Assembly (NCBI GenBank): GCA_965116335.1
Contig: OZ220677.1
Coordinates: 2,728,001 to 2,792,000, forward strand
Direction: 5' to 3'
Source of the DNA: G963663315 sp965116335
GTDB lineage: Bacteria; Pseudomonadota; Gammaproteobacteria; Arenicellales; Poriferihabitantaceae
DNA length: 64,000 bases
Below the pieces are notes generated by a model that saw only the letters and a program-made list of their open reading frames with translations, did no database searches and was not told the DNA's origin. The position numbers and the translations under genes are program-made. Shown here in pieces: positions 8,442-18,021 of the stretch. How positions within the stretch are numbered: position 1 is the stretch's first letter; every line of letters starts with the position of its first letter.

Positions 8442-10004
8442 ATGGTACGAACATCAGGCCGTAGTCGCCGAGGCAAAACCCGGAATATTGAACCAGCCAA
8501 CAAAGTCATTCCACAATTACCCCGTGGTCAGTTGGTGAATCGCCTGGCTCCGGTGCAGGTACTGGATGAGGAGCAGATTGAGCGGATTCATGACGCTTCG
8601 ATGGATATTCTGGAGTGCCAGGGTATTGAGGTGCTCGGTGATCAGGCACTGGATGTCTTCAGAAAGGCCGGAGCCAGGGTGGATGACGATGGCAGGGTAC
8701 GCATGGACCGGGGCCTGGTGATGGAGGCTATCTCGACCGCTCCGGCACAGTTTGATGTAGTTCCCCGAAACCCGGATAACGCCATTCGCTGTGGTGGCAA
8801 TGCGATCAATTTCGGGATGGTATCGGGGCCGCCCAGCGTGCATGACCGGATCAATGGACGACGGTCGGGTAATCTTCTGGATTACCGGAAACTTGTCAAA
8901 CTGGGGCAGTTCTTCAATGTGATCAGCTTCTTCGGCAATCAGGCTGTAGCACTCACGGACCTGCCGGTCAATACGCGCCATCTGGATGCGGCGTTTACCA
9001 GTCTTACATTGAGTGACAAGCCTTTTTTCACGCTCGGTATCGGCGCTGAACGGGGGCTGGATGCAGTCAGGATGTGCGCGATTGCGAAGGGGTTGGAGCT
9101 TGCGGATATGGTGGATCATCCAACGGTAATGACCAATATCAATATCAATTCGCCGAGAAAGCTGGATGATTCGATGGCTTACGGGGCGATGCAACTGGCC
9201 ATGCTGGGGCAGCCGGTTGTAGTCACGCCGTTTACCCTGATGGGAGCGATGACTCCGGTGACCATGGCGGGTGCTCTGGCACAACAGAATGCGGAAGCAT
9301 TGCTCGGTATCAGTTTATTGCAACTGACCCGACCGGGCTGCCCGGTGGGTTATGGCGGCTTTACCTCGAATGTCGATATGCGTTCCGGTTCCCCCGCCTT
9401 CGGCACGCCGGAGAACTCGCTCGCCAATCTGGCGGGTGGGCAGCTGGCGAGAAGGTATAATCTGCCCTATCGCACCAGTGCCTGCAACGCATCGAATGCG
9501 GCGGACTGCCAATCCACCTGGGAAACCCTTATGGCGTTGTGGGGCGCAGTCATGGGGCACGGCAATTTCATCTATCATGCTGCCGGATGGCTGGAAGGGG
9601 GATTGGTTGCTTCATTCGAGAAGGTTGTGATCGACTGTGAGATGCTTCAGCATATCGCGGTCTTGTTGCGCCCCGTGGCAGTGGATGATCAGACGCTGGC
9701 GCTCGAAGCGATGGATGAAGTGGGGCCGGGCGGACACTTTTTCGGGTGTGACCATACCATGCAGCGGTACAAGACTGCATTCTACGAGCCTTTCCTGAGT
9801 GACTGGCAGAACAATCAGAACTGGCAGGAAGCCGGAGCGAAGGATGCGACCATGCGGGCAACCGAAATATGGCAACGCGCTCTGGATGAATACGAGCAGC
9901 CGCCGATTGATCCGGCTGTACAGGAGGCGCTCGAAGCCTATATCACCCGGCGCAAGCAGGAATTGGGTCGGGAAGAACCACAGTTGGAACCGATCCGGGT
10001 CTGA
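8442..10004 (+). CDS. MttB-family (trimethylamine/glycine betaine) methyltransferase
   Basis: A 520-residue member of the MttB superfamily, TIM-barrel enzymes that move methyl groups from quaternary or tertiary amines to a corrinoid protein. Recognisable segments are H-D-A-S-M-D-I-L-E-C-Q-G-I-E-V near residue 50, the M-V-S-G-P-P-S-V-H-D-R block near 126, V-T-P-F-T-L-M-G-A-M-T-P-V-T near 263, and V-G-Y-G-G-F-T-S-N-V-D near 304. There is no in-frame amber codon, so this is the non-pyrrolysine type; characterised non-Pyl members act on glycine betaine or other quaternary amines. No corrinoid protein, RamA activator or THF methyltransferase gene is in the window. The substrate is unknown, though the nearby choline-type GMC gene and DMSP genes make a methylated osmolyte plausible. 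Confidence 0.88.
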   Translation: MVRTSGRSRRGKTRNIEPANKVIPQLPRGQLVNRLAPVQVLDEEQIERIHDASMDILECQGIEVLGDQALDVFRKAGARVDDDGRVRMDRGLVMEAISTAPAQFDVVPRNPDNAIRCGGNAINFGMVSGPPSVHDRINGRRSGNLLDYRKLVKLGQFFNVISFFGNQAVALTDLPVNTRHLDAAFTSLTLSDKPFFTLGIGAERGLDAVRMCAIAKGLELADMVDHPTVMTNININSPRKLDDSMAYGAMQLAMLGQPVVVTPFTLMGAMTPVTMAGALAQQNAEALLGISLLQLTRPGCPVGYGGFTSNVDMRSGSPAFGTPENSLANLAGGQLARRYNLPYRTSACNASNAADCQSTWETLMALWGAVMGHGNFIYHAAGWLEGGLVASFEKVVIDCEMLQHIAVLLRPVAVDDQTLALEAMDEVGPGGHFFGCDHTMQRYKTAFYEPFLSDWQNNQNWQEAGAKDATMRATEIWQRALDEYEQPPIDPAVQEALEAYITRRKQELGREEPQLEPIRV

Positions 10005-10103
10005 AAGTGATATTCCCCAAAGTCTCCCTGTTTTTGGAGTGAGTTTCCCAACTAATTGAAAAGGTTGTAGAAAGCGGGAGAGCGTGAACGGTATCGCTGC
10101 TCG

Positions 10104-11516
10104 CTATCTGGTTTGTGAGATCAGGGATTTCAGGGTTGGCAGGTGCGGGTCAATGTCGGTTGATGATTCTTTCCTGTTCATCAGGTCGCCGATAAAGTCG
10201 GGTAATGAGACGGTCTGGCCGGTTACTTCCCGGATTGCGTCCGGGAACTTGGCCGGGTGGGCTGTGCCGATCACGACTGTGGGTATGGATGAGTCTTCTT
10301 CCATGCGCGCGGCACAAATTCCGACAATCGAATGTGGGTCGACAATTTCTCCGGTTGCGCGCCAGGTTTGCCTGATCTGCTGGCGAATCTGCTGGTCGTC
10401 GATGCTGTACGAACTAAAATCCTGTCTGGCGCGGTCCAGTAACATACGGTCAATCTGGAATTGCCCGGATTGGCTGAAAGACAGCATACAGTCATTCAGC
10501 CTGTCGCTGTCCCGGTCAAGCAACTCAAACAGATAGCGTTCAAAGTTGCTCGATATCTGGATATCCATGCTCGGGGTCAGGGTCGGCGTGACGGTTCTGG
10601 TCTGCATGACTCCGGTCTGAAAAAACCGGGTCAGGATGTCATTGCGGTTGGAGCCGACAATCAGCTTGCCGATCGGCAGCCCCATCTGTCGGGCGACATA
10701 TCCAGCCAGGACATTGCCGAAATTTCCGGTCGGCACTGAAAAATTGACTGGCCGGTCCGGGGCGCCCAGGACCATGGCTGCCCGGAAGAAGTAGACGACC
10801 TGGGCGGCGATTCTCGCCCAGTTGATGGAGTTGACGGCGGAAAGGGAATGTTCTTGCTTGAACTCGAGGTCGTTGAACAGTGCCTTGACCAGATTCTGGC
10901 AATCGTCGAAAGTTCCGTCCACCGCCAGATTGTGAACATTGTCATCCAGCACGGTGGTCATTTGCCTGCGCTGTACGTCGGATACCCGGTCCTTCGGGTG
11001 CAGCATGAAAATCCGGACTGAATCAAGCCCCCGGATTCCGGCGATGGCGGCTGAGCCGGTGTCGCCGGAAGTGGCGCCGACCAGAGTGCAGGAAGCGTTG
11101 TGTCTGTGCAGAAAATGCTGGAACAGTCGGCCCAGCAGTTGCAGCGCGAAATCCTTGAACGCCAGTGTCGGGCCGTGAAACAGTTCCATCAGGAACAGTT
11201 GGTCGTCGAGTTGCTTGATCGGCGCAACGGCCTCATGATGAAAGTTGCGGCAGATGTCCGTTGCCAGCCGATGCAGGTCTGTTGGTGATATCGCGTTGCC
11301 GACAAACCGGCTGAGGATTGCGCTGGTCAGTGCCGGATAGTCCTTGCCGCGCAGGTTGCGAATCTCGTCGGCGTCCAGACGCGGCCATTTCGAAGGCAGG
11401 TACAGCCCCCCGTCACTCGCCAGACCGGTCAGTGTGGTCTGTTCAAAATCCAGGGCAGGGGCCTGTCCCCGGGTGCTGATATATTCCAAGCGGGGATTCT
11501 CGTCACTGTAAGGCAC
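10104..11516 (-). CDS. thrC: Threonine synthase
   Basis: A 470-residue PLP enzyme of the long (E. coli/yeast-like) threonine synthase class, which converts O-phosphohomoserine to threonine. The PLP lysine is Lys121 in F-H-G-P-T-L-A-F-K-D-F-A-L-Q, and the phosphate-binding A-T-S-G-D-T-G-S-A-A-I loop follows near residue 147. The N-terminal Y-I-S-T-R-G motif is also typical. It stands alone, with no homoserine dehydrogenase or kinase next to it, and converges with the mttB-like gene across 99 nt in which no strong terminator was found. Confidence 0.96.
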   Translation of the reverse strand: MPYSDENPRLEYISTRGQAPALDFEQTTLTGLASDGGLYLPSKWPRLDADEIRNLRGKDYPALTSAILSRFVGNAISPTDLHRLATDICRNFHHEAVAPIKQLDDQLFLMELFHGPTLAFKDFALQLLGRLFQHFLHRHNASCTLVGATSGDTGSAAIAGIRGLDSVRIFMLHPKDRVSDVQRRQMTTVLDDNVHNLAVDGTFDDCQNLVKALFNDLEFKQEHSLSAVNSINWARIAAQVVYFFRAAMVLGAPDRPVNFSVPTGNFGNVLAGYVARQMGLPIGKLIVGSNRNDILTRFFQTGVMQTRTVTPTLTPSMDIQISSNFERYLFELLDRDSDRLNDCMLSFSQSGQFQIDRMLLDRARQDFSSYSIDDQQIRQQIRQTWRATGEIVDPHSIVGICAARMEEDSSIPTVVIGTAHPAKFPDAIREVTGQTVSLPDFIGDLMNRKESSTDIDPHLPTLKSLISQTR

Positions 11517-11644
11517 TGGATTTTAGCATCGGGCGGGTGAAGATTCAAAGACTGCCAGGGGATTGTGGGGCAGGAGTCGGGAGGCTACTGGATGTTTTTC
11601 GGGTTTGGGAATACAATCGCATTTTTATAGCAATTCAACACATA

Positions 11645-12163
11645 ATGGCTATTCGGGAGATACTGGTTTATCCGGACCCGCGGTTGCGGCAGGTTTGTGA
11701 TGCGGTTACTGATTTTGGTGCGGAGCTTGCGGCTCTGGTTACTGATATGGCGGATACCATGTATGCGGCTACAGGTATCGGTCTGGCGGCGGTGCAGATC
11801 AATGTGCCGAAGCGGGTGGTGGTGATGGACCTGTCTGAAGAACGCAATCAGCTCCAGGTTTTTGTTAATCCCCAAATCACGGTTCTGGACCCGGTTATGG
11901 TGGAAGGCGAGGAAGGCTGTCTGTCCGTTCCCGGATTCTGGTCGAGTGTGAAAAGAGCGAAACGGGTGCGGGTTGACGCATTCGATGTCGAGGGCAATCC
12001 AGTTCAGATTGAGGCGGATGAATTGCTGTCTGTCTGTATCCAGCATGAGGTGGATCATTTGGACGGCCGGGTTTTTGTCGATTATCTGTCCCGACTGAAA
12101 CAGGGGCGGATCCGGCAAAAACTGAAGAAGAATCCCGGCTTGTCTGCTGCGATGGCTATTTAA
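11645..12163 (+). CDS. def: Peptide deformylase
   Basis: A 172-residue peptide deformylase that removes the N-formyl group from nascent proteins. All three motifs are intact: G-I-G-L-A-A-V-Q at 44-51, E-G-C-L-S-V-P-G with metal-ligand Cys92, and Q-H-E-V-D-H-L-D-G with His134, Glu135 and His138. The ATG at 11645 is chosen because the family sequence begins M-A-I-R-E-I-L-x-Y-P-D; an in-frame extension to 11537 adds 36 residues without family similarity. It heads the def-fmt-rsmB-trkA-trkH run, the standard gammaproteobacterial order. Confidence 0.96.
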   Translation: MAIREILVYPDPRLRQVCDAVTDFGAELAALVTDMADTMYAATGIGLAAVQINVPKRVVVMDLSEERNQLQVFVNPQITVLDPVMVEGEEGCLSVPGFWSSVKRAKRVRVDAFDVEGNPVQIEADELLSVCIQHEVDHLDGRVFVDYLSRLKQGRIRQKLKKNPGLSAAMAI

Positions 12164-12184
12164 GTATCGAGGTCTTATCCGGTT

Positions 12185-13117
12185 ATGCGAGTGGGGTTTG
12201 CAGGCACCCCGGAGTTTTCGGTGCCCTGCCTGAAGGTTCTGATTGATTCGCCTCTTTGTGATGTGGTCGCCGTGTATTGCCAGCCTGACCGCCCGCTTGG
12301 GCGAGGCCGGAAAGTATTACCCGGTGCGGTCAGGCAATGCGGGCTGGATTATGGTCTGCCGGTATTTCAACCGCAATCATTCGGGCAGCCAGACGTGATT
12401 GAGCAAATAGCGGCACTTGAGCTGGATTTGCTGGTGGTGGTTGCCTACGGTCTGTTGTTGCCGGTCACGGTATTGGATTTGCCGGTCTTCGGCTGTGTCA
12501 ATCTGCATGCCTCCCTGTTGCCCAGGTGGAGAGGAGCGGCACCGATTCAGCGGGCGATTGAGGCGGGAGACCGCCGTTCTGGCATCACTCTGATGCAAAT
12601 GTCAGCCGGTCTGGATGCCGGTGATATTCTGTCTGCCCGCCAAAGCGAGATTCCACCTGACAGTACTGCCAGCTGGCTGCATGATCATCTGTCGGCGCTG
12701 GCAGCCGATGTGCTGGTTGAAAATCTGCAAGGGTTGCAAGATCGGACACTGATGCCGGTGGCTCAGGACCCGGGCCAGGTCACTTATGCCGATAAGGTGT
12801 TGAAGTCGGAAGGCCGGGTGGACTGGGCTTGTTCGGCGGTGACGCTGGAGCGAAAAATCCGTGCCTTCAATCCCTGGCCAATGGTTCATGCCCGGTTGGG
12901 GGACATGGATTTGAGGATACTGGAGGCCAGCGTCGATGATCCGGCGCGGACTGGCAGAGTCGGCGAAATTATCGAGGTTTCTGCCGCTGGCATTGTCGTT
13001 CAGACCGGCACCGGCACGCTGAATCTGGAGAGGGTTCAGAGAGCTGGCGGCAAGCCGGTCGCGGTGCGTGATTTCATCAATGGAACCCGTGTTGCGGCGG
13101 GCATGGCGCTGACCTGA
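12185..13117 (+). CDS. fmt: Methionyl-tRNA formyltransferase
   Basis: A 310-residue enzyme that formylates initiator Met-tRNA with 10-formyl-THF. It has the N-terminal F-A-G-T-P-E-F-S-V-P motif near residue 5, and the catalytic N-L-H-A-S-L-L-P-R-W-R-G-A-A-P-I-Q block near 108-124. The C-terminal tRNA-binding domain is complete (normal length about 315). The ATG lies 22 nt after def, with which it works as a pair: Fmt adds the formyl group that Def later removes. Confidence 0.96.
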   Translation: MRVGFAGTPEFSVPCLKVLIDSPLCDVVAVYCQPDRPLGRGRKVLPGAVRQCGLDYGLPVFQPQSFGQPDVIEQIAALELDLLVVVAYGLLLPVTVLDLPVFGCVNLHASLLPRWRGAAPIQRAIEAGDRRSGITLMQMSAGLDAGDILSARQSEIPPDSTASWLHDHLSALAADVLVENLQGLQDRTLMPVAQDPGQVTYADKVLKSEGRVDWACSAVTLERKIRAFNPWPMVHARLGDMDLRILEASVDDPARTGRVGEIIEVSAAGIVVQTGTGTLNLERVQRAGGKPVAVRDFINGTRVAAGMALT

Positions 13118-13157
13118 GCGCTATCCGTGATTCCCGGCTCCCGGCCCGAAAACTATC

Positions 13158-14471
13158 ATGTCACTTTCCCTGTCAGGCGCTCATGTGCTCCAGCGAGTGG
13201 TGGACGGCGGCCAGTCGCTGGAACGGGCGCTGGAGCCGGAAATCGCATCATTCCGGGGCAGTGTTCCTGCGCTGAAGGAACTGGCGTTCGGCGGCTGCCG
13301 TCATTACATTTTCCTGGATGGCATCCTGTCGAAGTTGCTGTCAGTTCCGCTCAGGCGCAAACAGCGTCTGCTTCATTTCCTGCTGATCGGAGCGCTTTAT
13401 CAAAAGGAGTTCATGAAGATTCCGGATTACGCTGTGGTCAATGAGGCGGTCGCCTGTCTGGATGGCGCCCGCTTGGGGTGGGGCAGGAAGCTGGTCAATG
13501 GCGTGCTCAGAAACTTTATCCGAAACCGTGAAGAAGTGATTCGGTCTATCGGTTGCGGCCATGTTGCCGCCGGGTTCCCGAAGCATCTGTATGATCTGAT
13601 CGGGAGCGATTGGCCGGATTATCTGGATCGGATCGTCTCCGGGTCGAACCGCAAACCGCCGTTGACCCTGCGTGTGAACCAACGTCTCTCGTCTCGCGCC
13701 GGGTATGAATCGCGCCTGGCACAGCGCGGGGTCGGGTTTGTATCTGCCGTGGATAGTCCGACCGGCCTGACTCTGGACAGTCCGTTGCCGGTGAATGAGA
13801 TTCCCGGATTTGTCGATGGTCAGGTGTCAGTACAGGACGAATCTGCGCAACTGGTTGTGGCAGCGATGACGTTATCAGACGGTCAGCGCGTTCTGGATGG
13901 CTGCGCGGCTCCCGGAGGCAAGACCGGCCTGATCCTGGAGTCGGTTGCAGGCACCGTCGATCTGACGGCGGTGGATCTGCCGCAGAGGGTTACGGCCATC
14001 CGGGAGAATCTGGAGAGGTTGAAACTGGATGCCCGCGTTGTCAGCGCTGACCTGACCCGCACCGAGGCGTGGTGGGACGGCAAGCCGTTTGATCGAATCC
14101 TGCTGGATGTGCCCTGTTCAGGTAGCGGCGTGATACGCCGACGCCCGGATATCAAGCATCACAGGAGGTTGTCGGATATCGAGCAATTTGCCGGGTTGCA
14201 ATGTGCGATGCTTGACTCGGTATGGCCGTTACTGGCACCGGGCGGCTTGATGCTGTATGTCACCTGTTCGATCTTTCGCGCCGAAAACGATCAGGTCATC
14301 GAAAAATTTGTCAATCGGAAGGACGATTATGAATTACAATCCTTAAGTGAGGAGTTCGGGATTGCCACACAGTTTGGTCGACAAAGATTACCCGGGGTGC
14401 AGGCCGGTGACGGATTTTACTATGCGAGTATCCGAAAAACAGCGAAAACACAGCACAGCCTGAGTGGGTGA
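13158..14471 (+). CDS. rsmB: 16S rRNA (cytosine-967-C5)-methyltransferase
   Basis: A 437-residue RsmB (Sun/Fmu) protein. The N-terminal third is the NusB-like RNA-binding domain. The C-terminal methyltransferase domain contains the SAM motif D-G-C-A-A-P-G-G-K-T near residue 250, D-V-P-C-S-G-S-G with the general cysteine, and Y-V-T-C-S-I-F with the catalytic cysteine. It starts 40 nt after fmt and ends 6 nt before trkA, consistent with one transcript. Confidence 0.95.
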   Translation: MSLSLSGAHVLQRVVDGGQSLERALEPEIASFRGSVPALKELAFGGCRHYIFLDGILSKLLSVPLRRKQRLLHFLLIGALYQKEFMKIPDYAVVNEAVACLDGARLGWGRKLVNGVLRNFIRNREEVIRSIGCGHVAAGFPKHLYDLIGSDWPDYLDRIVSGSNRKPPLTLRVNQRLSSRAGYESRLAQRGVGFVSAVDSPTGLTLDSPLPVNEIPGFVDGQVSVQDESAQLVVAAMTLSDGQRVLDGCAAPGGKTGLILESVAGTVDLTAVDLPQRVTAIRENLERLKLDARVVSADLTRTEAWWDGKPFDRILLDVPCSGSGVIRRRPDIKHHRRLSDIEQFAGLQCAMLDSVWPLLAPGGLMLYVTCSIFRAENDQVIEKFVNRKDDYELQSLSEEFGIATQFGRQRLPGVQAGDGFYYASIRKTAKTQHSLSG

Positions 14472-14477
14472 TCGGAT

Positions 14478-15854
14478 ATGAAGATCGTCATTCTGGGCGG
14501 CGGGCAGGTCGGTTCTTCCATTGCTGAGGTCCTGTCGGGGGAGATCAATGACGTGACTGTAGTGGATCATGATCGCAGTGTTCTTCAGACCATGCAGGAC
14601 AGACTGGATATCCGCACAGTGACAGGGAAAGCCTCGTCTCCTGAAGTGTTAAGGCAGGCCGGGGTTGACGATGTTGATCTGGTGCTTGCGGTCACTAACT
14701 CGGATGAAGTCAATATGGTCGCCTGCCAGGTTGCCCATACGTTGTTCCATACGCCGACCCGGATTGCGCGGGTGCGCTCTGCCGATTTTCTGAATCACCC
14801 GGAAATCTTTTGCAAGGAAGCCATCCCGATTGACGTGATTATCAGTCCTGAACAGATTCTCAACAATCAGATCCAGCACCTGATCGAGTATCCCGGCGCT
14901 CTACAGGTGATTGATTTTGCCTCGGGCAAGATTCGTCTGGTTGGATTGAGAGCCTATTATGGCGGGGCACTGGTCGGGCATGAATTGAAGGACCTGAAGG
15001 ATCATCTGCCCTCGGTGAAAACCCGGGTTGCGGCGATCTACCGGCAGGATCGGGCTATTATCCCGACCGGGGAGACCATTATCGAAGCGGATGATGAGGT
15101 CTTTTTCATTGCTACCCGGCAAGACATCAAACAGGTGATGCAGGAGTTGAGGAGCATCGAAGAAGTTGGCAGGCGGGTGTTCATCGCGGGTGCTGGTAAT
15201 ATCGGGTTTCGCCTGGCGCATTCACTGGAGGTCGCGGGCTATCAGGTAAAGTTGATTGAACACAATCATGAGCGTGCCCGCAGGGTATCGGAGGAGCTCG
15301 AAAATACGGTCGTATTGCAGGGGGATGCGGCAGATGAGGAACTGTTGCGCCAGGAGAACATCGGTAGCGCGGAGGTGTTCTGTTCCCTGACCAATGATGA
15401 TGAGGCGAATATCCTGTCCTCCATGCTGGCCAAGCGGCTGGGTGCGCGGCGGGTCATGGCGATTGTCAATCGTACCGCCTATATCGACTTGATTGAGAGC
15501 AGCGTGCTTGATATTGCCATCTCGCCACGGTTGTCTACGGTCAGTGCCCTGTTGTCACATGTCCGGCGGGGGGATGTGGTGGCGGCTCATTCCTTGCGTC
15601 GCGGCGTGGCGGAAGCGATTGAGGCGGTGGCCCATGGTGACCGCAAGACATCCCGGATTGTTGGCCGCAGGCTGGCTGACATCAAGCTGCCGGACGGGGC
15701 TACCATCGGCGCCATCATGCGTAACGATGAGTTGCTCCAGTTGGAGCATGACGCGGTAATTGAAGATGGTGATCACATCATTATTTTTGTGATCGACAAA
15801 CGCCGTATTCCCGATGTCGAGAAACTGTTCCAGGTTTCCGCCACTTTTTTCTAG
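14478..15854 (+). CDS. trkA: Trk potassium uptake regulatory subunit TrkA
   Basis: A 458-residue cytoplasmic NAD-binding subunit that gates TrkH. Two RCK halves are visible: the first opens with the Rossmann motif G-G-G-Q-V-G-S-S-I-A-E near residue 7, the second with A-G-A-G-N-I-G-F-R-L-A-H near 238, each followed by a TrkA-C domain. The length is that of the E. coli protein. It lies directly before trkH, so the peripheral and membrane subunits are made together. Confidence 0.96.
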   Translation: MKIVILGGGQVGSSIAEVLSGEINDVTVVDHDRSVLQTMQDRLDIRTVTGKASSPEVLRQAGVDDVDLVLAVTNSDEVNMVACQVAHTLFHTPTRIARVRSADFLNHPEIFCKEAIPIDVIISPEQILNNQIQHLIEYPGALQVIDFASGKIRLVGLRAYYGGALVGHELKDLKDHLPSVKTRVAAIYRQDRAIIPTGETIIEADDEVFFIATRQDIKQVMQELRSIEEVGRRVFIAGAGNIGFRLAHSLEVAGYQVKLIEHNHERARRVSEELENTVVLQGDAADEELLRQENIGSAEVFCSLTNDDEANILSSMLAKRLGARRVMAIVNRTAYIDLIESSVLDIAISPRLSTVSALLSHVRRGDVVAAHSLRRGVAEAIEAVAHGDRKTSRIVGRRLADIKLPDGATIGAIMRNDELLQLEHDAVIEDGDHIIIFVIDKRRIPDVEKLFQVSATFF

Positions 15855-15893
15855 ATTGTTTCGGTAGCCGTTCCCCAGGACTGAATCGAAGCC

Positions 15894-17345
15894 ATGCAAT
15901 TTCTCGGCGCTGTCAGGATATTAGGGATATTGATCGCATTGTTCAGCAGCACGCTGATTCCACCGATTGCGGTCTCGATATGGTATGCGGATCAGGCGCA
16001 TACCGCTTTTATCACGGCACTGGCAATCCTGTTCACAACCGGGTTGTTATGCTGGTGGCCGGTGCGCGGCTACAAACGGGAATTGCAGTTACGGGAAGGT
16101 TTCGTGGTTGTGGCGCTGATCTGGGTGACGCTTTCGATCATGGCCGCCGTGCCGTTGTTGCTGGTGGATAACCCCGAAATCAGGGTGGTTGATGCCTTGT
16201 TCGAGGCGACATCGGGGTTGACCACTACGGGAGCGACCATTCTGTTGTCGCTCGATACGTTACCACATTCGGTTTTGTACTACCGACAGCAACTGCAATG
16301 GCTGGGCGGGATGGGTATTATCGTTCTGGCAGTAGCGGTGCTGCCAGCACTGGGGGTCGGCGGGATGCAGTTGTATCGCGCGGAAACTCCGGGGCCGATG
16401 AAGGATACCCGATTAGCGCCCCGTATCACCGAAACCGCCAAAGCGGTCTGGTATATCTATCTGGGACTGACGATTGTTTGCGGAGTGTCCTACTATCTCG
16501 CCGGTATGAGTGCCTTTGATGCGGTTTGCCATGCCTTTTCCACTGTCGCGATTGGCGGGTTCTCCACTCATGATGCCAGCCTCGGCTATTTCCAGAACAA
16601 CACGATCTATTTGCTGGCCTGTTTGTTCATGATACTGGCGGGACTGAATTTTGCACTGCACTTCACCGCAGTTCGCAGTATGCGGGTCGCTGTCTACTTG
16701 AGGGATACGGAAGCGAAAGTCTACTTCGGTATGATATTGATGGCGGTTATTGTCACTATATTCATGTTGACCAGCCATCGTACCTACGACACTCTGGAGC
16801 AGAATCTGATTCAGGCAACGGTTCAGGCCATATCCATCGTCACCACGACCGGGTTTACTACCGCGGAGTTTTCGTTATGGCCGACCTTCGTACCGTTATT
16901 GCTGATCCTGCTCAGTACGGCCGGTGGCTGTGCGGGCTCCACCGCGGGTGGCATGAAAATCGTCCGTATCACATTGCTATTCAAACAGGGGGTGAGGGAA
17001 ATTTCCCGGCTGGTTCACCCGAGCGCCCTGATTCCGATTAAACTCGGTGGCAAACCGGTTTCCGATAATGTAATCAACGCAGTGTGGGGGTTTCTGTCGC
17101 TTTACATATTCAGCTTTACCGTATTGCTGATTTTGATGCTGGCAACCGGTTGTGACCTGTTGACGGCATGGACTGCGGTGGCGGCCTCGTTGAACAATCT
17201 GGGGCCGGGACTGGGTGAGGTCGCACATAACTACAGGAGCATTTCCGACAGTGGCAAGATTATCCTGACTTTCGCAATGCTGCTCGGACGTCTGGAGTTG
17301 TTTACCCTGCTGGTGCTGGTTTCCCCGGTATTCTGGAAGGGCTGA
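15894..17345 (+). CDS. trkH: Trk potassium uptake membrane subunit TrkH
   Basis: A 483-residue integral membrane protein with about ten to twelve hydrophobic helices in four M-P-M repeats. The filter-loop regions are recognisable, for example A-T-S-G-L-T-T-T-G-A-T near residue 103, S-T-V-A-I-G-G-F-S-T-H near 216 and S-I-V-T-T-T-G-F-T-T near 314, each around a selectivity-filter glycine. It forms the K+-conducting channel with TrkA and is likely driven by the membrane potential. The ATG is 39 nt after trkA. It converges with coaE, leaving 46 nt in which only a weak five-base-pair stem was seen. Confidence 0.96.
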   Translation: MQFLGAVRILGILIALFSSTLIPPIAVSIWYADQAHTAFITALAILFTTGLLCWWPVRGYKRELQLREGFVVVALIWVTLSIMAAVPLLLVDNPEIRVVDALFEATSGLTTTGATILLSLDTLPHSVLYYRQQLQWLGGMGIIVLAVAVLPALGVGGMQLYRAETPGPMKDTRLAPRITETAKAVWYIYLGLTIVCGVSYYLAGMSAFDAVCHAFSTVAIGGFSTHDASLGYFQNNTIYLLACLFMILAGLNFALHFTAVRSMRVAVYLRDTEAKVYFGMILMAVIVTIFMLTSHRTYDTLEQNLIQATVQAISIVTTTGFTTAEFSLWPTFVPLLLILLSTAGGCAGSTAGGMKIVRITLLFKQGVREISRLVHPSALIPIKLGGKPVSDNVINAVWGFLSLYIFSFTVLLILMLATGCDLLTAWTAVAASLNNLGPGLGEVAHNYRSISDSGKIILTFAMLLGRLELFTLLVLVSPVFWKG

Positions 17346-17391
17346 ATAACCGATTCCGTTGACGGGACGGCGCGTCAGACTGTCTCTTACG

Positions 17392-18021
17392 CTACCCCCC
17401 GTACAGGGCGAGGTATTGTTTGTGCAGGCGGTGTACCTGATTTTCCAGTTCGGTGAGTGCCCCGTCATTGTCGATGAGGTCGTCGGCACATTGAATCCGG
17501 GTCTGTTCATCGGTCTGGGTTGCCAGTATCCGGTCAATCGCCGCGATACTCATTCCCCTGTCGGCGGACAGACGTGCTGTTTTTGTTTTGCGCTCACAGG
17601 TGACTACGATCACCCGGTCCATATCCTGATACTGGCCGGTTTCAATGAGTAACGGGATTTCCAGGATACAGTAGCCGTATACAGATGGCTCGATTTTCTG
17701 GTGCATTCTCTCCCTGACAGGCGGGTGCAGGATGGATTCGAGCACACCGCGTTTTTGTGAATCGGCAAACACGATTCGGCCAAGGCCGGCGCGGTCCAGG
17801 CTTCCATCCGGGGCGACCACCCCGTCTCCAAAGTGTTCGACAATGCGGTCAAATTCCCGGCAGCCGGGACGGGTCAACTCCCGGCTGACCTGGTCTGCGT
17901 CAATAATCTGGACACCGAGTTTCCCGAATATTCCAGCGACCGTTGATTTGCCGCTACCCAGTCCCCCGGTCAACCCGATTCTGGCGATTTTCACGGATTT
18001 ACGAGTCATAGATGAATTCAA
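17392..18021 (-). CDS. coaE: Dephospho-CoA kinase
   Basis: A 209-residue P-loop kinase for the last step of CoA synthesis. The Walker A loop G-G-L-G-S-G-K-S-T is at residues 19-27, followed by the D-A-D motif near 42 and the L-L-I-E-T-G segment of the CoA-binding region. The upstream prepilin peptidase gene overlaps its start by 23 nt, the relic of the common pilB-pilC-pilD-coaE order. Another CoA gene, coaD, lies at 32,053. Confidence 0.95.
   Translation of the reverse strand: MNSSMTRKSVKIARIGLTGGLGSGKSTVAGIFGKLGVQIIDADQVSRELTRPGCREFDRIVEHFGDGVVAPDGSLDRAGLGRIVFADSQKRGVLESILHPPVRERMHQKIEPSVYGYCILEIPLLIETGQYQDMDRVIVVTCERKTKTARLSADRGMSIAAIDRILATQTDEQTRIQCADDLIDNDGALTELENQVHRLHKQYLALYGG

Noticed and set aside
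8442..10004. Pyrrolysine-containing MttB
   Set aside because: The frame has no in-frame TAG before its end, and no pyl genes are in the window.
17346..17391. Terminator between trkH and coaE
   Set aside because: Only a five-base-pair stem without a T-run could be found.
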